Shown in pieces: positions 37,128 through 64,000 of a stretch of 64,000 nucleotides of DNA. The stretch spans positions 49,181,127 through 49,245,126 of the forward strand of contig NC_052618.1 in assembly GCF_016545825.1 (NCBI RefSeq). Reading direction: 5' to 3'. Within the stretch, counting starts at the first letter, position 1; each line of letters opens with the position of its first letter. The translations under genes and the position numbers were made by a program. The notes beneath the pieces were generated by a model. It saw only the letters and a program-made list of their open reading frames with translations, was not told the origin of the DNA and ran no database searches. This DNA is from Eucalyptus grandis (lineage: Eukaryota > Streptophyta > Magnoliopsida > Myrtales > Myrtaceae).

Positions 37128-37213
37128 AAACAAAGCTCCTCCAAAAACCCTAACCCTAGCTCCCCCTCTCCTGCTCTCTCTCTCTGTCCCTCTCTTTTTA
37201 TTGTGGAGGGTGG

Positions 37214-37223
37214 TCTTATATAG
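37214..37223 (-). promoter_or_regulatory. TATA box of the YSL gene
   Basis: CTATATAAGA on the minus strand, about 140 bases upstream of the YSL start codon and followed by a GA/CT-rich leader. It fits the plant TATA consensus; transcription would begin near 37185. Confidence 0.5.
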
Positions 37224-37757
37224 ATTTCTATGGCACACGCATTTCACGGAGAGGTGAGCGAGATTGAGCTGGGGATTCGAAGGAGAATCGGATCTGGAAA
37301 CAAAGGTGAGATTCAATCCTGGCCAGCCAACGAGACCGGGTACGAGAGATAGAGAGGAGGGACTGACGAGGAATCGCGGACGAGAGTGTTTCTAGGGTCA
37401 ACGCAACAACCCCATCCACCAATGGATCTTCGACACGTCGCACAGAATCGACGTGGCGTGCCAGAGATAGAATCTACCATGCATCTTGACGCGCAAGTAT
37501 AAATATCATCGCATGCATCTAAGGAGAATCCAGATCGTCTGTCCATTATGGGTTGGCTCGAATCTACATTGGTTGTAAGTTTGTAACAGTAATTTCCTGT
37601 TATACCAACCGCTTTGATTGCATAGGTTAATTTAAGGCGAGTCAAAACGCACGTTGTTTTTTTAATAATTCAGGGAACGAGCGTGGAAACTCAATTATCC
37701 CTTGAATCGGTTAATTTCAAAAAATTTCGATCCATCCAAATGGATCCAATGCAGAGC
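37224..37757. other. YSL upstream flank
   Basis: Promoter-distal DNA with no exon or clear repeat seen. Confidence 0.45.
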
Positions 37758-37988
37758 AGTTTGCACGCTTGTTGATGAGAATTGATGACCTTCGGTTCTT
37801 GCATTAGAAGTAGTTCGATAATGCCCTTGGGCCTAGGTTGTCGAACGACCATATCCGCATTTTTTACTTGTTTTTGATGTCGAATGACCTTTCTTCATCC
37901 CTGTAGTTTTTTGGAAATAAACACCGCTGAGAAGTATGATTTGCGCTCCAAGAGTAATATGATTGGAACATTTAAATAGCAAGGATTG
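37758..37988 (+). repeat. Dispersed direct repeat, copy 1
   Basis: Diverged copy of the segment at 39727-39918, in the same orientation. Shared anchors are TTTGCAYRCTTGTTGATG, GGTTGTCGAAYGAC, AATAAACACC, GAGAAGTATGATNTGC and ACATTTAAATAGCAAGG. This copy carries about 30 extra bases around a second TGTCGAATGACC. Confidence 0.75.
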
Positions 37989-39309
37989 TTGAGAGTATAG
38001 AAAAGCGAATTGGATAAAATACTTGGAAGAAAAGAAAGGAAATCGGACTTAGATGGTTCGGTCTGAAAATAAAAATCTAGGTCTATGAAGAGAGCAACAT
38101 GGAATTCCACTCTAGAAATAAGTAATATAATAAAGATTATAATCACTTGAGTACTCAAATTCTCTCTTTCGATTTTCCCAGCCTCTAATTATACTTAATA
38201 ACCTGGCTGGGTCCACCTTCATGTGGGGCCAAGCTAGCATTAAATAAAATAAAATAGAAGAAAAGAAAAAAAAAGTAGAAAAAGAGAGACCCACCGGAAG
38301 AAAATGCATGAAGGAGAAGAGAGGATCGAATCTTTGTGATCCAGATTCGAAGGCCAAACGTTGATGGAATTGGCTCAAATTTGAGTATATTGTTCATGAG
38401 ACCGAGCACTACGAGTTGATGATTTTCATTCGTCAAGAACCGCCTCCGATAGTTACAGTTAGAGTTTTCTTGCCACAAATTTATTTATCCATCTATATGG
38501 TGATGAAATGAGATTGTAATATTTTACCCAAAAAAAAAAATAGAATTGTAAAATTGATGTTGTGCTTCTAGTATGTGACTAGAGAAGAATACTTTGTGTA
38601 TCATACTATCCTTGGTGATTAGTGGATGTTTTGGGTTGTCCGTGGTTTTTCCCGCGTCGGGTTTTCCACATTAAATCATTGGTGTCGTTAGTTGCTTCAT
38701 CTACTTATTATTTCTGCATTATATTTACATATTGTGAAGTTATATATTGCTGGTTGTTGAGTTTCAGTTGATTTAGTTTCAGGAGATAAATTGGTCCTGG
38801 TTTACGTTTGGCTCGTGGTAAATTATTGTACCCGAGTCCTCCTCAACAATAACTCACATAGTTTTCAGCATTTCATAATTCTTGATGAAATCTCCCTCAA
38901 GAAATCAAATAAATTCTAATCGCAAGAATTTAACTGGCTCAAATACTCGCGTGTAATCACGACGAGAAAAATCTCCCCACGAGAAGAACTCTCTCTTTTC
39001 TCGGCCTCTGAATGGAACTTGGGCGCCCATCTCATCGAACGTCTCTCGCTCTCTCTCATAGTGCAGAAGAGAGTCTTCATCGTTGTGCCCCCAACTCCCT
39101 TTGCCTATATTTAACGTGCATGAGAGAATTCCTTCGTTCGCTTGCTGCATTAAATGGAGAGGACAAAGGGTACTCCTATTCTCCTTTAATTGCTGCCAAG
39201 AAAAGTCAATAAAATGTTGCCCATATATATATATATTTTGTAGATAAGAGGCAGGCAGAACTTTGCGAGTCGACGCGTCAGTAAATCTTCTGGTGACGCT
39301 AGCACAGGA
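37989..39309. other. Repeat-rich intergenic DNA, possible LTR relic
   Basis: No gene. The stretch 38618-38700 (GTCCGTGGTTTTTCCCGCG, then GGGTTTTCCACATTAAATC) resembles the 3' part of copia-type LTRs, but no partner LTR, primer site or polymerase frame is visible. Confidence 0.35.
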
Positions 39310-39445
39310 CCCACCACCACGGCGTCACTCTTAAGTCACCAAATAACTCTTTCGGCCTCCTTGCGTTGCAAGGGCTTCGAACTCCCCACCTCTCTCGCAA
39401 AGAATCACTGAAGCCTACCCGTCTGAGCCACCGCGGCCGGTGGTG
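39310..39445 (-). mobile_element. tRNA-derived SINE-like fragment
   Basis: On the minus strand a box-A-like TGGCTCAGACGGG (39429-39417) is followed about 36 bases later by a box-B-like GAGTTCGAAGCCC (around 39384-39372). The spacing and order are those of an internal RNA polymerase III promoter. The strand does not fold as an intact tRNA, so a SINE head is more likely. Borders are approximate and no target duplication was found. Confidence 0.4.
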
Positions 39446-39726
39446 TTGCCCATCTATATTCATGCGGCAAGAATCAACAAAGAACATGTACGGCTGAATT
39501 CAATCCACGGATACCCAACCAGAAACTTCTTCTTGCTGCCTTCTTTGTCTCGTCAGAATGCAGAGAAATAAATGCAAAAATTCATGCGCAATCTTCTTCT
39601 TCGTAGATATGTTTTCAGCGTTCCGCACGCTTGCAGAAGGGACATCTCAACTTAGACTCATAAGGCCATCCGTCCCGCTTTAATTTAGACCATGTCCTTG
39701 GGCTCAAACTTGAGACGTATTTTAAT

Positions 39727-39918
39727 AGTTTGCATACTTGTTGATGGAATTCAAATGGATAACTTTCAGTTCTTGACTTAAAAATAATTCGATGATGCGC
39801 TGGGCTTCGGTTGTCGAATGACTTTTATTGGTCCCCATAGATTTCTGAAATAAACACCATTGAGAAGTATGATATGCACCCCACGCGTAATTTGACTTAC
39901 ACATTTAAATAGCAAGGT
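39727..39918 (+). repeat. Dispersed direct repeat, copy 2
   Basis: Shorter copy of the repeat described at 37758-37988. The two start about 1.97 kb apart. Confidence 0.75.
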
Positions 39919-40499
39919 TATTGGTGGAAATAATACTTACTAGACTTCATGGTGATTGGAGGAAGTTCCAGAAAAATTCCTAAAACTATTGTATAGCAGC
40001 CAATTTAGTTGTAAACTTTTCAATTTATTCTTAAATCTTTTAACAATTTGTCGAATAATCCTTTTGGCCAAATTGAAAGTTGCTAACATGAACACTGGAC
40101 ATCTTACGCATGCTAATGTGAATGGTTTTTCTATTTTTGAAAAGAATTTTCTTCTTTTTTTCTTTCTTTTTTTGGATTTCCAAGCCCAGTGACCTTGCCA
40201 GCTAGAAATCCTAAACAAACAAAAAGAAAATGAAAAAAAAAAAGGAAAAATTACAAAAATTATCCACATCTATTATTTTCAATCAAAATTTATCAAATCG
40301 TCAAATGATTCATAACTAAATTAACATCCATATGCATTCTTTTGTAATTACCCTGTTACATGGCCAATCTATATACCTTGAAAATAGGAAAATTACTATA
40401 AAAGATAAAGTCATAAATCTATTATAATTATATAAATTCGGTCATAAATCTTTTTTTTGTATAATTGTGCCAATTCAATCCATCTAGTTAACATTGACA

Positions 40500-40690
40500 T
40501 AGACGTCAGTTGAAGCTGACATTGATCATTTTTAATAATATTTTATTTTTTCGAATTTTTCATTTCTTTTTCTTAGTGAGGACTTTGTGGCCCTTGCGTT
40601 GTGGTTTGCGAGCCTCATCAAAAAAGGAAAAGAAGGAAAAAAAAAATAAAAAGAAATTTAAAAAATTGAAAAAAATGTATTATAAGGAAT
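40500..40690. repeat. A/T-rich foldback repeat
   Basis: A T-rich arm (TTTTTAATAATATTTTATTT) and an A-rich arm (AAAAAATAAAAAGAAATTT) flank a centre with GTGGCCCTTGCG. Upstream lies CATAAATCTATTATAATTAT and GTGCCAATTCAATCC. It has the same build as 27390-27615. Confidence 0.4.
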
Positions 40691-40739
40691 TGTCAACATT
40701 AGTATTGGCTAGATAGTCAAGATCCACATTAACGCCGAT

Positions 40740-42189
40740 CAGCTAGAATTGGTTGTGTTGGAATTGTCGAATTCCCAAAAACCGAATTCGACACTAAATC
40801 GAACCCCTAAAACGAATGCGGAAGACGAGCCCGGGAAATTCACATGTATCACCGATCCTAAAGCACATCACGGAATCGAGCGTACCTTGTTGTACGAGTT
40901 AAACACCAACGTTGATAAGAGGAAGAAAAAACCGATCCCGTTCGATCCGATGACGTTGATTAGCCTTAAAGGGAAGATGGCATCGCCTGGGTGCCACTGT
41001 TTTTCTTTTGGAGGGAGAGAGGGAGAGGAACGTACGTTAAAAATGCCAAAAGGTACGTTCTCCCTCTCTTTCCTCCCTTATATATGTCCCCTCCAAATAA
41101 AGCAAACGCACCCTTTCATCCATGGGCCCTAATCTTATGGGCCGGGCTTTTAGGCGCCAACATGTGTGGGCCAACCAACAGGCCCATCACAAAGCGAAAA
41201 ACCATCGGGTTGAATAGGCTCAATGGCGCATTTGCAAAGATTTAAGATTGGATTGACCAAAAATAAAAATATTTAGAATTGAATTGGTACAATAGCACCA
41301 TATGTAGGATTTTGTTTGGTAATTCTTCCACCGAAAACCTAGCGCACCCCTTTTTTTCCTGTTTTAATTAGGAGGATATGCACTTGATATGCTACTCGCA
41401 TTTCCCTATGCATGCAACTACTTATAAAGCCTTTGACTTTTGGAGACGGTATTGGTTGCTAATCAAGGGAAGGAATTCATCCGCGTCGTGAGTTTGCATG
41501 TAATTGCAATTTTTTGTAAGTCAATTTTCAAATGGTTTCATCCCGGAGTGGATGCCAACTGCATAGATGTTCTTAAAGATACTTTGCCATCATTTTTCGG
41601 TACTTTTTCGATCAATTTGTTTGGATGAAGGTTATTTTGGCTAAAAATCTATACATTCGCGAACATCAAAATCTTTTATCCCAATAAAATTGGTTCACAA
41701 AGATTTTTTTCTCCGTTTCTTCGGACGGTTCAATTAGGCTGATCTGATTTTCAGGCTCTCAGTTCGTTTCGAGCACCGGTAGACTCGTGACGACTTATTA
41801 CAATAGAATAGAAGCGACCTAAAAATAATTGATGGTCTTGCCGGATTTTAATGCTCAGCTCTGCATTGACCAAATAAATGTTTTTCGCTTCAATCCTTAT
41901 AAATTGTGTGGAAAGCTCGCATATAAGAATTTTTTCTTTTTTTGGACTACCAATCATGGCTTGTTTATTACTTTCTTATAGAAACTAATTCTGTATTATC
42001 AACTCCCAATTTTCCCTCATTCCTAATTTATATGTTCCAGTTCATCCCATCATATAGACGGAGTTAGGCACTTGGGAACGGTAGGACATAACCCTTACCC
42101 TGCGAATTCGTACCCTTCCATTTCTACCGATGAAGCCATTTAATGCAGGTCGAAGAATACGTTTTTTATTTTTTTTGGTCGGAGTCGAA
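40740..42189. other. Intergenic, nothing coding recognised
   Basis: A block at 40756-41180 starts TGTTGG and ends CCAACA and contains a TATA-like TTATATATG near 41080, so it might be a solo LTR, but flanking bases do not repeat. The remaining 1 kb has no recognisable content. Confidence 0.3.
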
Positions 42190-42293
42190 GCATACATTTG
42201 CCCGGCTGGTTAAATACTAAAAATGGGAATAGCAATTCGCTATTCTTGACAATTGGTCCGAGAGACTTCTTGGTTCATCATGCGATTGCTCTA
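42190..42293 (+). pseudogene. psaB: Fragment of plastid psaB
   Basis: In frame from about 42198 the sequence reads [16 protein letters not shown] and [10 protein letters not shown], the well known segment of the photosystem I P700 apoprotein A2. Similarity stops abruptly after GCTCTA at about 42292, where plastid DNA would continue with GLHTTT. One conserved glycine (GPGD) is Arg here (GPRD). It is a roughly 100-bp plastid insert, either direct or through the mitochondrial genome. It is not functional. Confidence 0.8.
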
Positions 42294-42929
42294 CCCCGAC
42301 AAGGTAGTGTAGATATAATCGAAAGCAAGCAAGTAGTAGCAGCGCAAGTCCACCAAGAAGTGCAACAATACAACTCCGATTGGACTTTTGCTCTGATCAA
42401 TGTTCGGAGTAGCCATTTTGAATCAAGATACAATGCCGTTCGACGGCCGTATCAATTGTTGGCTTGGATCCTTCTAACATTCCAAATCCACAACATCACA
42501 CCCACACCCGAATAACTATATCATGCATCGACAGAGGACGAAATATGTTTCGATGGCCCGGCCAGAGATGCATCAATCCAAAGAGATGAACACATGAAGA
42601 AGGCAATATTATACTGATGCTGCAAGAGAACGATGATGAATGGACACCATTTAGACAACGATTCCTTTTTCCAAACGCCGTGCATTAAAATGCCGCTCCA
42701 AATCTGTTCTCTTATTATCTATATCGGTAAGGATTAAGATTGCTAACTACCAATAAGTAGAGATAATTTAATGTACATGCCCTAATTCCAGTTCTAAGAT
42801 AGAAAAACAGCTACAACTACACGACACAAAAGCTTCTCCGTTCACCATCTCAGAAGGGATTTAATTCTCTGAGGTCTCTTGAGATTGGAAGCAACACTGT
42901 AACCAGGAGGACACTTTGAATGGAAAAAG
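42294..42929. other. Intergenic, 3' of the AAA ATPase gene
   Basis: The first 200 bases have even composition and may be organellar like the psaB fragment, but I recognise no gene. The rest is the far 3' flank of the AAA ATPase. Confidence 0.35.
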
Positions 42930-42977
42930 GGCAAAAAATAAGGAAAATCAAATTAGTGACCTGTTATGTTGCTCTTC

Positions 42978-43085
42978 CTAGAATCCAAATGGTGATTTTC
43001 TCTGGCCTCCTCCTTCTCCGTACTGTTTGTTCCACTTTCTGAGCTCGTTCATGCTCGCAGCATCGTAAGCAACTGATGGAGCCAC
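42978..43085 (-). other. Duplicated terminal exon of the AAA ATPase gene (distal copy)
   Basis: Distal copy of the terminal exon. It keeps the splice acceptor (ATATGCAG), the full 35-codon frame and the TAG stop. Compared with the proximal exon it changes E to K (WNKQYGEGG) and SR to GQ near the end, leaving KSPFGF intact. It could be an alternative last exon, or unused sequence in the 3' UTR of the proximal form. Confidence 0.8.
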
Positions 43086-43260
43086 CTGCATATCCAGCAA
43101 GATTTCGACTTTTTAAACCAGAACAAAGAAAAGGCTCTCTGCAGGAAATGAAAAAAGGCCTGCAAATATTACACTCGCGTGTTTTGATTACCAAATGTAA
43201 CTAAAAATGGAAAAGGGCAAATCAGGAAAATCAAATTAGTGACCTGTTATGTTGCTCTTC

Positions 43261-63998
<20,738 letters not shown>

Positions 63999-64000
63999 AA

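Noticed and set aside
36665..37316. Long antisense and shifted frames over YSL exon 1
   Set aside because: The YSL frame is conserved and spliced in phase; the others are shadows in GC-rich sequence.
40756..41180. Possible solo LTR with TGTTGG...CCAACA ends
   Set aside because: The flanking five bases do not match (GGTTG against GGCCC), no partner LTR exists in the window, and the ends are common words.

Overview
This window is nuclear DNA from a flowering plant, most likely a eudicot. The genes are split by many GT-AG introns, intergenic DNA is AT-rich, there are organelle-DNA insertions and degenerate transposons, and every recognisable protein has a plant-specific or plant-typical orthologue. 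The style of some A/T-rich foldback repeats reminds me of Myrtales genomes, but that is only an impression. No prokaryotic operon, CRISPR array, virus or new defence-like system is visible.

Layout, left to right. (1) 119-3609, minus: a P-class pentatricopeptide repeat (PPR) protein, orthologue of Arabidopsis At5g55840, with one frameshift. (2) 4327-5320: a non-autonomous hAT-like DNA transposon with terminal inverted repeats and a degenerate 8-bp target duplication. (3) 6514-9931, plus: a TAF15b-like RRM/RanBP2 zinc-finger protein in seven coding exons, with one frameshift. (4) 11596-22305, minus: pre-mRNA-processing protein 40C (two WW and five FF domains) in fifteen exons, with one frameshift and a tandemly duplicated 3' end. 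(5) 24483-26618, plus: a chloroplast DUF177/YceD-type protein in two exons, with a small uORF. (6) 27715-28870: DNA that looks mitochondrial, with a strong hairpin. (7) 30715-32799, plus: a DHHC protein S-acyltransferase. (8) 33675-37072, minus: a YSL (yellow stripe-like) metal-nicotianamine transporter in six exons. (9) 37073-42977: a repeat-rich stretch with diverged direct repeats, a SINE-like head and a short psaB-derived plastid fragment. (10) 43261-63998, minus: a 23-exon AAA ATPase (At3g19740/At1g50140 type) spanning more than 20 kb, with a hAT-like insertion in its tenth intron counted from the 3' end and a tandemly duplicated terminal exon. Its 5' end may lie beyond the window.

The genes do not form a pathway. 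Several act in RNA biology (PPR, TAF15b, PRP40C, DUF177) and two are membrane proteins (S-acyltransferase, YSL). PRP40C, DUF177 and the AAA ATPase have Arabidopsis counterparts that I remember as At3g19840, At3g19810 and At3g19740, so this part is probably a conserved microsyntenic block.

The most notable observations are: single-base indels in short homopolymers that break three otherwise well conserved genes and disturb a fourth, which looks more like residual assembly error than gene death; a duplicated, still open last exon of the AAA ATPase; a parallel 130-bp duplication at the PRP40C 3' end; two probable GC-AG introns, one of them open in frame; and a 4-bp microsatellite in the YSL leader that sets the frame of an upstream ATG.
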